From the NCBI RefSeq assembly GCF_010977555.1, contig NZ_CP048815.1:3960501-4024500 (forward strand): 64,000 bases of DNA, given 5' to 3'. The position numbers were made by a program, and so were the translations under genes. Positions 16,766-24,704 of the stretch are shown here, piece by piece. Every line of letters begins with the position of its first letter. The stretch's first letter is position 1. The stretch is from Caulobacter rhizosphaerae. Its GTDB lineage: Bacteria; Pseudomonadota; Alphaproteobacteria; Caulobacterales; Caulobacteraceae. The notes under the pieces are model-generated. The model was given only the letters and a program-made list of their open reading frames with translations. It searched no databases and was not told the origin of the DNA.

Positions 16766-18087
16766 GTCGCATGTCCGCCCAAAGCCAGCAGCAGGTCGAC
16801 ATAGTCCTGGGCGCGGACGGCCTGGGCGTTGGTCAGGGCCACGTCGGCGTCGGCGGCCCCGGCCTCCAGGGCGGCCAGGGCCAGTCCGTCGATGTCGCCG
16901 TCATCGTGCCGCATCTGTCCGGTTCCGAAGGCCCGGACGGCCTGGGTCCAGGACCTCTTCGCCACGGCTTCGGCGGTGGCGGCGTCCTGCAAGGCCGCCA
17001 GGTTCAGCCGGGCTTGGCCCCAGGCCTCGCCAACTGTCTTTCGGTAGGCCAGTTCGGCCAGCTGCGCCTCGGCCTCGGCGCCGCGCTTGCGAGCCTTGGC
17101 GGCGCCCCCGTCCAGCAGTTCGTGGGTCAGCCCGCCGGCGACCGCCCAGGCCAGCGCCCGCACGTCCAGCAGATAGAGCAGATCGGTGTCGCCGGACCCG
17201 ACGCCGGCGGTCAGCGTGAATCTCGGACGCGACGCGGCGACGGCCTCGGCCCGACGGGCGTCGGCGGCCTGCAGGCGGGCGAACGCGGCCTGAATGTCGG
17301 GACGCGCCAGGACGGCTTCGGACGCGATCGTGGTCGTCGATGGCGTGGCCGGAATCTCGTCGCCCGCATAGGCCGGCTCGTCGATGAGCTTGTCCTGTCC
17401 CAGCAACAAGCCCAGCCGCATCCGGTCAGCCTCCACGGCGTGCTTGGCGCGCTGGACCTCGGCGCGCGCCCGCGTCTGGGCCGTCCGCGCCGACGTCAGC
17501 TCCTCGTCACGGGCCGAGCCCTCCACCGTCTTGCGGCGGATCAGGTCCTCGATTTGTCCCGCCAGGCTCGCCCGGAGTTGGGCGGCCGCGCGATGCTCCT
17601 GATCGGCCCGCAGGCCCACATAGGTCCGAGCCACCTCGGCCAGCACCAGTTGGCGCGCGGCGGCGACGTCCTGCAGGGCGGCGGCCTCGTCCGACTTGGC
17701 CGCCTCCTGGCCGTGCTTCAGGCGATGAAAAAGATCAACCTCGTAGCCGCCCAGCACGGGCGCGCCGGCCCCGGCGCTGCTCGACGAGAAGTCGGCCCCG
17801 CCGATCGCGGCCTCGGCGCCGATCGTCAGGCGCGGCCTGCCGCCGGCCCGGGCCAGATCGACATCGGCCCGCGCCTTCTCCAGCCGCGCCAGGGCCATGC
17901 GGATGTCCAAGGAACCCAGCTCCGCGTGGGCCAGCAGGTCGGCCAGGACGGGATCGTCGAGGGTCGGCGACCAAGGGTTCGCCGCGAGCGACGCGGCGCC
18001 CGGCGCTGGTGTCGGGGCGCGCGGCGACCCGGCCGACGTCGTCGCGGGCGTCACGGCCAGGACGGCGGCAAGCGCGAACCTGATCAT
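16762..18087 (-). CDS. TolC-family outer-membrane channel of the lipid cluster
   Basis: A 441-residue outer-membrane factor with a Sec signal (MIRFALAAVLAVTPATTSAGS), then two TolC-type halves: NPWSPTLDDPVLADLLAHA, GGYEVDLFHRLKHG, PDIQAAFARLQAADARRAEAVAASRPRFTLTAGVG and a C-terminal coiled region. NPWSPTLDDPVLDDL-like openings are typical of NodT-like efflux channels. It forms the outer-membrane exit for the ABC exporter encoded on either side, with four-base overlaps at both ends (ATGA upstream, GTGA downstream). Confidence 0.87.
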   Translation of the reverse strand: MIRFALAAVLAVTPATTSAGSPRAPTPAPGAASLAANPWSPTLDDPVLADLLAHAELGSLDIRMALARLEKARADVDLARAGGRPRLTIGAEAAIGGADFSSSSAGAGAPVLGGYEVDLFHRLKHGQEAAKSDEAAALQDVAAARQLVLAEVARTYVGLRADQEHRAAAQLRASLAGQIEDLIRRKTVEGSARDEELTSARTAQTRARAEVQRAKHAVEADRMRLGLLLGQDKLIDEPAYAGDEIPATPSTTTIASEAVLARPDIQAAFARLQAADARRAEAVAASRPRFTLTAGVGSGDTDLLYLLDVRALAWAVAGGLTHELLDGGAAKARKRGAEAEAQLAELAYRKTVGEAWGQARLNLAALQDAATAEAVAKRSWTQAVRAFGTGQMRHDDGDIDGLALAALEAGAADADVALTNAQAVRAQDYVDLLLALGGHAT

Positions 18088-18986
18088 CCGCCGATCCTCG
18101 CCAACACGCGCTGACCCAACCGCAGGGTGTTGGGCTCGTCGAACGCCAGGACCAGGCGCAGCACCCGGCCATCGGCCCGGCCGCCGGGCTGGTCGTCCAG
18201 GGCCGCGGCCTCGAAGGACGGCGAGATTCGAAGCACCCGCGCCTTCAGCACGCGCCCCCCGCCGGCGGCGTCGGTGACCCAGGCGACAGCGCCGGGCGTG
18301 ACCCGGTCGACAAAGGCCTCGTCCAGTTCGGCGCGGACGATCCGGGGTCCGTCGGGCGCCAGGATGAACAGGGGTGTTCCTGACGCAGCCACCGCCGCCG
18401 CGCCCACCGCCGCCGTGCGGCGCAGGATCAGGCCCGACGCCGGGGCTCGAACCGTGCGGACGGTCCGTTCCAGCTCGGCCAGGCGTTGGCGAGCTCGCGC
18501 TACGTCCACGGCGCGAGCCGCCTCGTCGGTCTGGGCGGCCGCCACCGCCGCCGCCTGCTTGGCCTGTTCGGCTTCGCGCCGGGTGGCGGCGTCGGCCAAG
18601 GCCAATCGCATCAGGCGCGCGGCTTCGATCGCCGCCGCCGAGGACCGCGCCTGAGCGCCTCGCCAGGCTGCCACCTGCTGGGCGGTCTCCGCCGCCGCCT
18701 GGGCCGCCAGCAAGGCGCTGCGGTCGGTGTCGAGCTCAGCCATCACCGCGCCGCGCTCGACATGCGCGCCCTCCTCGACACTGACCTGGGCGATCAGCCC
18801 GTCGCGCGGCGCGGCGATCGGGATCAGACCGCCCTCGACGGCGACTACGCCTCGGGCCACGGCGACCGGCGCGGGACGGTTCTGGGCGTCGGCGACGTCG
18901 GGGCCCTTCTGGCAGGCGGCCAGCAGCACCCCGGTCGCCAGCAGGACCGGAATCAGGACGCGGCCGTTGGGCGCGTGGCGGGGCAT
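18084..18986 (-). CDS. HlyD-family periplasmic adaptor lipoprotein
   Basis: A 300-residue adaptor. The start used is ATG 18986 (MPRHAPNGRVLIPVLLATGVLLAACQKG) with a lipobox LLAAC and TGAGGA upstream; a GTG five codons earlier overlaps the permease stop. The order is lipoyl half (IPIAAPRDGLIAQVSVEEGAHVERG), a long Ala-rich hairpin (residues 85-160), second lipoyl half (VRAPASGLILRR) and a beta-barrel. It links the FtsX-like permease to the TolC channel, as DevB does in heterocyst glycolipid export. The cluster location supports a lipid-like cargo. Confidence 0.85.
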   Translation of the reverse strand: MPRHAPNGRVLIPVLLATGVLLAACQKGPDVADAQNRPAPVAVARGVVAVEGGLIPIAAPRDGLIAQVSVEEGAHVERGAVMAELDTDRSALLAAQAAAETAQQVAAWRGAQARSSAAAIEAARLMRLALADAATRREAEQAKQAAAVAAAQTDEAARAVDVARARQRLAELERTVRTVRAPASGLILRRTAAVGAAAVAASGTPLFILAPDGPRIVRAELDEAFVDRVTPGAVAWVTDAAGGGRVLKARVLRISPSFEAAALDDQPGGRADGRVLRLVLAFDEPNTLRLGQRVLARIGG

Positions 18987-18997
18987 CGTCAAAATCC

Positions 18998-20128
18998 TCA
19001 CAGAAGCAACACGGCCGGATCGGCCCGCGCGACTCGGCGCAGCGCCCACAGGCCCGAGCCGAAGGCGACCAGCGCCACCAGGCCGATCGCGGCGGCGACC
19101 ATCGGCGCGGTCAAGACCAGCGGCGTGTCGCCCAGCCGCGCCGCTATCGCCAGGACGGCGGCCAAGGCGCCGGCAAGCAGCACGCCGGCCGCCGCGATCC
19201 AGGCGGTCTGGGCCAGGACAATGGCGCGCAGGGCGCCGATGGTGAAACCCAGGGCGCGCAAGGCCGCGTAGTCCTTGAGCGAGGCCGCGACCGCCGCCGC
19301 CAGGGTCTGGCTTGTGACGATCACCGCCACCAGGATCGCCACGGCGCTGCCGAACACGAAGGCCACCCCGGCCCCGGACTCAGCCAGCCAGTAGCGGACG
19401 CTGCGGTCGGCGAAGGTCTGGCTGGTCATCGGCTCGAAGCCGCGCCGGCGCCCCACCTCGCGCAGGCCGGCGGCGACGGCGCGGGCCTGCGATGGATCGT
19501 TCAGCCGGGCGGTGAAGTAGGCCGCGCCCTCCCCGACGCCGATCGCGGGATCGAGGCGCCGGGCCGTGGCGGCTGAGGCGATGACGTTGACGCCGCCCAG
19601 AGCGCGCAGGCCCTCGGTCACCCCAACGATCCTCACCCGCCGACCGTTGATCTCGGCCAGACCGCCGACGCCGGTCTCCAGTTTCGCGAGGTCGGCGCGG
19701 TCGACCAGCACCGCGTCCGGCTCGCCCAGGACGACGCGCAGGTCGGTCGGCAGAACGTCGGACAACACCATCGCGCCAGGCCTCGGGTCCAGGCCGACGA
19801 TATAGACATTGACCATGCCGTGACGACTGGTGCGCCATTCGCCCGAGCCCCAATAGAAGGGCTCGACCTGGGCGATGCGCGGGTCGGCGCGCAGGAAGAG
19901 CTCGGTCGCCCCGTCGATCGGCCGGCCCAGGTCGATGCTCTGCACGCCCGGAAACCCGACCCACAGATCGGCCGAGGATTTGGTCACATAAACGCTGGCC
20001 AGGGAGAACACGCCCAGGATCAGGCCCGCCTGCAGCAGGACCAGCAGGCCCGAGAAGCCGACGGCCACGGCGGCAGGCGCAAACCGGCGCCAGTCGAACA
20101 GCAGGGTCTTGAGCGCGAGGCCGGTCAT
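18998..20128 (-). CDS. FtsX/MacB-like ABC permease (DevC type)
   Basis: A 376-residue permease. One membrane helix lies near the N-terminus (FAPAAVAVGFSGLLVLLQAGLILGVFS), then a large periplasmic domain (about residues 45-245) and three C-terminal helices (VAFVFGSAVAILVAVIVTSQ, AQTAWIAAAGVLLAGALAAVLA, VAAAIGLVALVAFGSGLWALRR). This four-helix topology defines the MacB/DevC/LolC class. It pairs with the ATPase at 16091. ATG 20128 overlaps the stop of the upstream small transporter (ATGA). Confidence 0.87.
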   Translation of the reverse strand: MTGLALKTLLFDWRRFAPAAVAVGFSGLLVLLQAGLILGVFSLASVYVTKSSADLWVGFPGVQSIDLGRPIDGATELFLRADPRIAQVEPFYWGSGEWRTSRHGMVNVYIVGLDPRPGAMVLSDVLPTDLRVVLGEPDAVLVDRADLAKLETGVGGLAEINGRRVRIVGVTEGLRALGGVNVIASAATARRLDPAIGVGEGAAYFTARLNDPSQARAVAAGLREVGRRRGFEPMTSQTFADRSVRYWLAESGAGVAFVFGSAVAILVAVIVTSQTLAAAVAASLKDYAALRALGFTIGALRAIVLAQTAWIAAAGVLLAGALAAVLAIAARLGDTPLVLTAPMVAAAIGLVALVAFGSGLWALRRVARADPAVLLL

Positions 20129-20541
20129 GCGACCGGTCCTGGAGGCGTCTCGTGCCCGCCCCGTCCGATCAGCCAGACGCCGACCAGGATGGCCAAACTG
20201 CCCACGACCTGCAGCAGGCCCACGGGCTCGTGAAACACCAGCGCGCTGGCGGCGATGATCAGCACATAGCTGACCGCCGACAACGGGAAGGCGGCGCTGA
20301 GCGGCATCTCGGCCAGCACCGTCATCCAGGCGACGAAACTGGCGACCTCGCAAACCAGCACGATCTGGACCGTCGGCATGCGGATGGCGTTCAGCAGCCA
20401 GTCGCCGTCGAAACGAATCCCCGCCAGATGGCCAGCCGAGGCTTTGGCCGCGATCTGGTAGCCCAGGGTCAGCAGTGGCAGGATGGCGAACAACACCATG
20501 GGCGCGAGGCGGCGGCGGGGCGCGGGGGCGATGGCGGTCAT
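20125..20541 (-). CDS. Half-size EamA/SMR-like membrane transporter 1
   Basis: A 138-residue, four-helix protein: VLFAILPLLTLGYQIAAKASAG, then TVQIVLVCEVASFVAWMTVLAEMPLSAAFPLS and LLQVVGSLAILVGVWLIG. The LAEMPLSAAFPLSAVSYVLI segment is the SMR/EamA signature. Half-size members act as dimers, such as the ArnE/ArnF flippase. A second half-size protein is encoded at 23423-23791, so the two may pair and flip a lipid intermediate across the inner membrane. Start and stop both overlap neighbours as ATGA. Confidence 0.8.
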   Translation of the reverse strand: MTAIAPAPRRRLAPMVLFAILPLLTLGYQIAAKASAGHLAGIRFDGDWLLNAIRMPTVQIVLVCEVASFVAWMTVLAEMPLSAAFPLSAVSYVLIIAASALVFHEPVGLLQVVGSLAILVGVWLIGRGGHETPPGPVA

Positions 20542-21650
20542 GCGGCCAGCCCTTCCAGCGGATCGCCCATGACCAGCGGCGCCAGGGCGCGCAGGGCGCC
20601 GTTCAGCAAGCCGTTGCGATGGCGAAAATACATCGTCGCCGGGGTCAGCCGGCTGCCCAGCCGCACCTTGTCTCCGAGATTGGCCTGGCCGCTGCGATAG
20701 CGCTTGAGGCCCCGCGCCAGGCAGCGCTCGAGGTTGAAGAACCAACTCAGGAAATAGAGGTTGTGGGCCCGGCCGCGCTCGGCCTCCATGCAGAAGAACT
20801 TGTCGAGCAGGACCTCGCCGTCCTCCAGCAGCAGGTTGAAGGCCAGCAGGTCGTCGCCGGCGTAGTACAGCACGAAGACCGCCCGGCCGGGCATGCGCGA
20901 CGCCACCTCGGTGAAGAAGGCCGGGGTCAAGGTCTCCAGCTGAGCCGAGGCTCGAGCCAGGGTCTGGTGGTAGAGCGCCATGGCTCGGGGCAAATCGGCG
21001 CCGAGCGAAGACCGCAACTCCACCCGCACGCCGGACCGCGACCTCAGCTTGCGCCGCATGTCGCGCCGCGCGCCACTGGAGAGGCCGGCGAGATAGACCT
21101 CAAGGTCGGAGAAATCGATGGGCAGGTCGGCGATCGGCTGGCCGGGCACGGGGCTGTAGCCGGCGGCGGCGGTGGCCCGCGACCACAGCTCGGCCTGGGC
21201 GTGGTCGGCGTCCTTCACACCGGTCAGGACGCAGCCGGATCGCGCGGCGTCGTCCTCGAAGGCGCGGATCAGGGCGGTGAGAACGGCGGCGCGATCCGGC
21301 TGCGGCAAGTCGGGCGCGAAGCCGACCGTGGCGGTCTCGGTGCAGGGCGAGCCCAGGCAGGCCAGCTTGGGCGTCATCAGGCCCGGGGCCAAGCTTCTGA
21401 CCCGCTCGGCGATCCGGCGCCCCTGCCCTTCGAATGTCGTCTCCAGGCGATAGTCGGTGATGAAGGCCGGCGCCGCGCCGACCAGCCGGCCGTCGCGATG
21501 GACCAGGACATAGCGCCAATCAAAGCCGGCCAAGCCCGCGGCCTCGATGGCGCGCAGGTAGTCGAAGCCTTCGAGGGCGCCGCCGAACAACGCGTCCCAC
21601 TCGCCCCGCGGCAGGTCGTCCAGCGTGGTCAGGACCCAGGCCTCAAACAT
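20538..21650 (-). CDS. COG3146-type N-acyltransferase (GNAT fold)
   Basis: A 370-residue protein of the family formerly called peptidogalycan biosynthesis proteins: two GNAT-like domains, with GSPCTETATVGFAP, DMRRKLRSRSGVRVELRSSLGADL, TEVASRMPGRAVFVLYYAGDDLLAFNLLLEDGEVLLDKFF and HNLYFLSWFFNLERCLARGLKRYRSGQANLGDKVRLGSRL. From memory, the bacterial ceramide synthase of Caulobacter belongs to this family, so N-acylation of a lipid amine is the best guess. It fits a cluster holding an aminotransferase, an ACP-like protein and acyl-modifying enzymes. It is cytoplasmic. The start overlaps the alpha/beta hydrolase by eight bases. Confidence 0.78.
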   Translation of the reverse strand: MFEAWVLTTLDDLPRGEWDALFGGALEGFDYLRAIEAAGLAGFDWRYVLVHRDGRLVGAAPAFITDYRLETTFEGQGRRIAERVRSLAPGLMTPKLACLGSPCTETATVGFAPDLPQPDRAAVLTALIRAFEDDAARSGCVLTGVKDADHAQAELWSRATAAAGYSPVPGQPIADLPIDFSDLEVYLAGLSSGARRDMRRKLRSRSGVRVELRSSLGADLPRAMALYHQTLARASAQLETLTPAFFTEVASRMPGRAVFVLYYAGDDLLAFNLLLEDGEVLLDKFFCMEAERGRAHNLYFLSWFFNLERCLARGLKRYRSGQANLGDKVRLGSRLTPATMYFRHRNGLLNGALRALAPLVMGDPLEGLAA

Positions 21651-22479
21651 GGGACCTCATCTCGAGACTCTCGACGGCGTACGGGGCGTCCTCGCCGAAG
21701 AAGGCCGCCGTCAGCGCCGCCACCCGGTCGCGCTCCTGGTCGACGTGGATCATGTGATAGCTGTCGTCGAGCAGGTGCAGCCGCGTGGGCCCGCCCAGCG
21801 CCGTCTCCAGGCGATAGGCGTTGCGCGGATGGCTCATGTCGTCGTCGCTGGCGTGCAGGATCAGGGTCGGCGTCTGGATGGTCTTGCCGATGCGCTCCAG
21901 CCGCCGGTTCATGCGGTACATCTGGTAGAGGGCGCCCAGCGGCAGGCGGTCGATGGCGCCCTCGATCAGTCCGCCCGGCGCCCGCTCGGCCAGGCCGCGC
22001 AAGCGCTCGTCCTTGAGGCCGAACGGATGGGTCTCGGCCCAGGCCAGACGGCGCACGCCGGGCAGGTTGGCGACCAGCTGGATCACCGGCGCGGCCACGG
22101 CGAACCGCGGCATGTTCCAGCCATCGTATTCGAAGGTCATCGAATAGACCGCCGCGGCGCGGACGCTGGGCCGTTCGGCCGCCAACATCAGCCCCAGGGC
22201 GCCGCCCACGCAAATGCCGGCCACCGACACGGTGTCGACCTCTGCCGCGAACCGGTCATAGGCCTCGACCAAGCCGTCAAGCCAGTCACGCCAGGTGGTG
22301 CGCAGCAGGGTGGCCTCATCGGCCCCATGGCCGGCCAGCAGCGGCGCGTGGACCTCGAAGCCCCGCCGCGCCAGGCGCTTGGCCAGCGGCTTCATTTCGG
22401 CCGGCGCGCCGGTCAGGCCATGGACCAGCAGAACGCCGTGGCCCGAGCAGCCCGCCAGGCGCAGGGGCTGGACGCTCAT
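21643..22479 (-). CDS. Alpha/beta hydrolase with a Cys nucleophile
   Basis: A 278-residue cytoplasmic hydrolase related to carboxylesterase/monoacylglycerol lipases: HG motif GVLLVHGLTGAPAEMKPLAKRLARRG, nucleophile elbow VAGICVGGALG, acid in LILHASDDDMSHP and His in DDSYHMIHVD. The elbow has TGC (Cys) where lipases have Ser, as in dienelactone hydrolases. It may be a thioesterase- or acyltransferase-like enzyme on an acyl intermediate of the cluster. ATG 22479 overlaps the desaturase stop (ATGA), so the genes are coupled. Confidence 0.8.
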   Translation of the reverse strand: MSVQPLRLAGCSGHGVLLVHGLTGAPAEMKPLAKRLARRGFEVHAPLLAGHGADEATLLRTTWRDWLDGLVEAYDRFAAEVDTVSVAGICVGGALGLMLAAERPSVRAAAVYSMTFEYDGWNMPRFAVAAPVIQLVANLPGVRRLAWAETHPFGLKDERLRGLAERAPGGLIEGAIDRLPLGALYQMYRMNRRLERIGKTIQTPTLILHASDDDMSHPRNAYRLETALGGPTRLHLLDDSYHMIHVDQERDRVAALTAAFFGEDAPYAVESLEMRSHV

Positions 22480-23396
22480 GGCCGCACCGCCCGTTCCGCG
22501 TCGCGCGGCCGGCGATTGGCGCGGGCCAGAAAGCCCAGAGCGTGGGCCGGGCCGATCACGTGAACGCCGTGGGCCGCCTGCTGCTCGACCAGGGCGCGAC
22601 GCAGGGCCGGGAGCCGGGTCCAGTGGACGGCTGGTCGGTAGTGGTGTTCGGCGTGGTGGCCGTTGTTGAACCAGGTGAGATTGTAGACCGGGTCGTAGCT
22701 GGAGACGCCCCAGGCGATCGGGGTCTCCGGATCGCCGTTGAAGTGCTCGTAATAGCCGTTCAGCTGCGAGAGGCATTCGCCCAGATAATAGAACGGCAGC
22801 AGGAACAGCACCGCGCGCCAGTCGATCACGGCCATGCCGATCGCGAACACCGCCACGGCGGCGAGCTCGATGCGGCCCCAGCGGGCGTCGGCGTCGCGGC
22901 CACGCGCCTTCAGCGCCTGGTAGACCGAGCCGCCGCTGTCGCGGAAGAAGCCCAGGAACACGTAGGACCAGACGCTCTCGGGCTGACCTTCCTTGCCGTG
23001 GCGATAGATCGACAGCCAGTCGCGGGTCTCGCCGTCCGGGCCGGGTCGATCGCTGTTGCCCTCATGATGGCGCAGATGGACCCAGGTGTAGAAGGTCTGG
23101 GAAAAGCCGATGGCCACCGACTCCAGCAGCGAGAAGGCGCGGTTCAGGGCCTTGGATCGGAAGTATGGCGTGTGCAGGAAGTTGTGAGACACGCCGTTGA
23201 CGTTCCAGCTGATCGCCAGGGCGTAACCGAAGCCGCACAGCAGTTGGCCCCACCAGGGCCGATTGGCCGAGCCGACCACGATCCAGACCACAAAGGCCAG
23301 GTGCGCCAAGGCGGCGGCGACCGGGATCAAGTCCCACCCCGTCCAGGCCATCAGCCCCTTCGCGCGCTTCGGAAGACGGAAATCTCGCGGCGTCAT
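22476..23396 (-). CDS. Membrane fatty acid desaturase/hydroxylase
   Basis: A 306-residue di-iron membrane enzyme. The three His boxes are SHNFLH, HLRHH and NNGHHAEHHYRP, and hydrophobic pairs lie at residues 25-65 and 180-215. It introduces a double bond or hydroxyl into an acyl or other lipid chain, using O2 and reducing power. The third box, NGHHAEHHYRPAVHWTRLP, matches short bacterial desaturases. Within the cluster it would supply an unsaturated or hydroxylated chain, possibly the substrate of the CFA-like enzyme at 12061. The exact position of action is unknown. Confidence 0.85.
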   Translation of the reverse strand: MTPRDFRLPKRAKGLMAWTGWDLIPVAAALAHLAFVVWIVVGSANRPWWGQLLCGFGYALAISWNVNGVSHNFLHTPYFRSKALNRAFSLLESVAIGFSQTFYTWVHLRHHEGNSDRPGPDGETRDWLSIYRHGKEGQPESVWSYVFLGFFRDSGGSVYQALKARGRDADARWGRIELAAVAVFAIGMAVIDWRAVLFLLPFYYLGECLSQLNGYYEHFNGDPETPIAWGVSSYDPVYNLTWFNNGHHAEHHYRPAVHWTRLPALRRALVEQQAAHGVHVIGPAHALGFLARANRRPRDAERAVRP

Positions 23397-23422
23397 CGCG
23401 CTCGCTCCTGGGTTCGAAGAGG

Positions 23423-23791
23423 TCACAGGCCCGACAGCCCCACGCAGGTGACGCCGGCGGCGACCAGGGCCGTGCCCGCGATCTGGACAGGAGTGAGGCG
23501 CTCCTTGAGGATCAGCGTGCCGGCCAGGGGCACGCCGGCGTAGGTCAGGGTCATGATCGGAAAAGCCAGGCCCAGCGGCGTGGTCTCCAGCACCACCACC
23601 CAGGCGACCATCTCGACGAACCAGAAGACGATCCCGGCCCACAGCAGCGGCTGGATCGCCAGGGCGGCCAGATAGGCGGGCTTGCCGTCGGCGCCGTCGG
23701 AAGCAGCCTTGAAGCACAGCTCGCGGCCGATCTCGGTGACGATGCAAAAGGCCAGCAAGCCCAGGCCAGTGGAGGTCAGGGCCGGGCTCAC
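23423..23791 (-). CDS. Half-size EamA/SMR-like membrane transporter 2
   Basis: A 122-residue, four-helix protein starting at GTG 23791, which overlaps the arginase-like stop (GTGA). Segments LLAFCIVTEIGRELCFKAAS, AGIVFWFVEMVAWVVVLETTPLGLAFPI, YAGVPLAGTLILKERLTP and IAGTALVAAGVTCVGL follow the SMR/EamA pattern. It is a distant paralog of 20125-20541 and may form an obligate heterodimer with it, as ArnE and ArnF do. The inferred role is inward or outward flipping of a lipid intermediate. Confidence 0.75.
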   Translation of the reverse strand: MSPALTSTGLGLLAFCIVTEIGRELCFKAASDGADGKPAYLAALAIQPLLWAGIVFWFVEMVAWVVVLETTPLGLAFPIMTLTYAGVPLAGTLILKERLTPVQIAGTALVAAGVTCVGLSGL

Positions 23792-24696
23792 CGCGCGACC
23801 TCCGAAAACAGCGACAACAGGCGCAGGTTGGTCGCCTCGTTGATCCGCGACAGATCGCCCGGCGCGCCGCCGCGCGGTTGGTCGAGGAAGGCTTCGCCGC
23901 GTTTCAGCAGGTTCGAAAGCAGGTCCGGTCCGTAGCGCGGCGGCGACCAGTCGCCGACCACGTCGGCCCCGATCAACCGCGCCCGTTCCGCCACCGCTCG
24001 GACCAGGCGCTCGAGTCCGTCCAGGCGCAATCGACCCTGGTCCCAGTTGGTGACGGCGTCGTCGTCGCAGAGCACGTCCTTGTCGATCGTGACGTAGACG
24101 GCGTCGGTTTCGATGCGCGAGGCCAGCAGGTTGAGAAACCCGTCCTGGCCCATCGCCACCATCGACGGCCAACTACGGTCGCCGATCCGCAGGATCGGTC
24201 CGCCGTCCGGCGCGCGATAGGGATAGAGCTCGACCCTGCCCTCGGCGACCAGGCGCAGGTCCGCCTGCTTGGTCTCCGGGCGATCGATGTCGCCGCTGCA
24301 AACGCCGACCGTGATCACCTTGGCCACGCCCGGCAGGCGGGCGGCGCGACCGACCCACGACCCGCAGTGCAGGCCGTTCTCGAACCGCACCCAGTCGGGA
24401 TGGTTGTCGAAGTGCACGACCGTCACCGGCCCGGCGTCGGAGGCTGCGATCGCACGTTCGATCAGAAGCGGCGAGACGTGGTGGAAATCGCCCGAGCCGG
24501 CGAACACCAGGTCAGGCCCCGCCCCCGCCGGCGCCGCATCGCGCAGCCGGGCGGCCAACGAGGCCAGGGCCGGCGGCCGGCTCCACAGGCGAAGGGCCGG
24601 TCCGAGATCCTGGGCCTCGACCGTCAATCCGCCCTGGTCGCGCAACACCGGTTGCGAGTCCAAGGCGTTGTCGAGGTTGAGGAAAACCGGGCGCAT
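23788..24696 (-). CDS. Arginase/ureohydrolase-fold enzyme
   Basis: A 302-residue protein with the binuclear manganese motifs in family order: AGSGDFHHVSP (GDxH), VVHFDNHPDW (DxHxD) and VTIDKDVLCDDD (DxDxxD). The family hydrolyses guanidino groups (arginine, agmatine, formiminoglutamate) or deacetylates amines. The long N-terminal part and the HPDW variant place it away from classical arginases. Placed next to a class III aminotransferase and an N-acyltransferase, it may prepare the amine of a lipid headgroup. The substrate is not readable. Confidence 0.75.
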   Translation of the reverse strand: MRPVFLNLDNALDSQPVLRDQGGLTVEAQDLGPALRLWSRPPALASLAARLRDAAPAGAGPDLVFAGSGDFHHVSPLLIERAIAASDAGPVTVVHFDNHPDWVRFENGLHCGSWVGRAARLPGVAKVITVGVCSGDIDRPETKQADLRLVAEGRVELYPYRAPDGGPILRIGDRSWPSMVAMGQDGFLNLLASRIETDAVYVTIDKDVLCDDDAVTNWDQGRLRLDGLERLVRAVAERARLIGADVVGDWSPPRYGPDLLSNLLKRGEAFLDQPRGGAPGDLSRINEATNLRLLSLFSEVAR

Positions 24697-24704
24697 AGAC
24701 CAGA

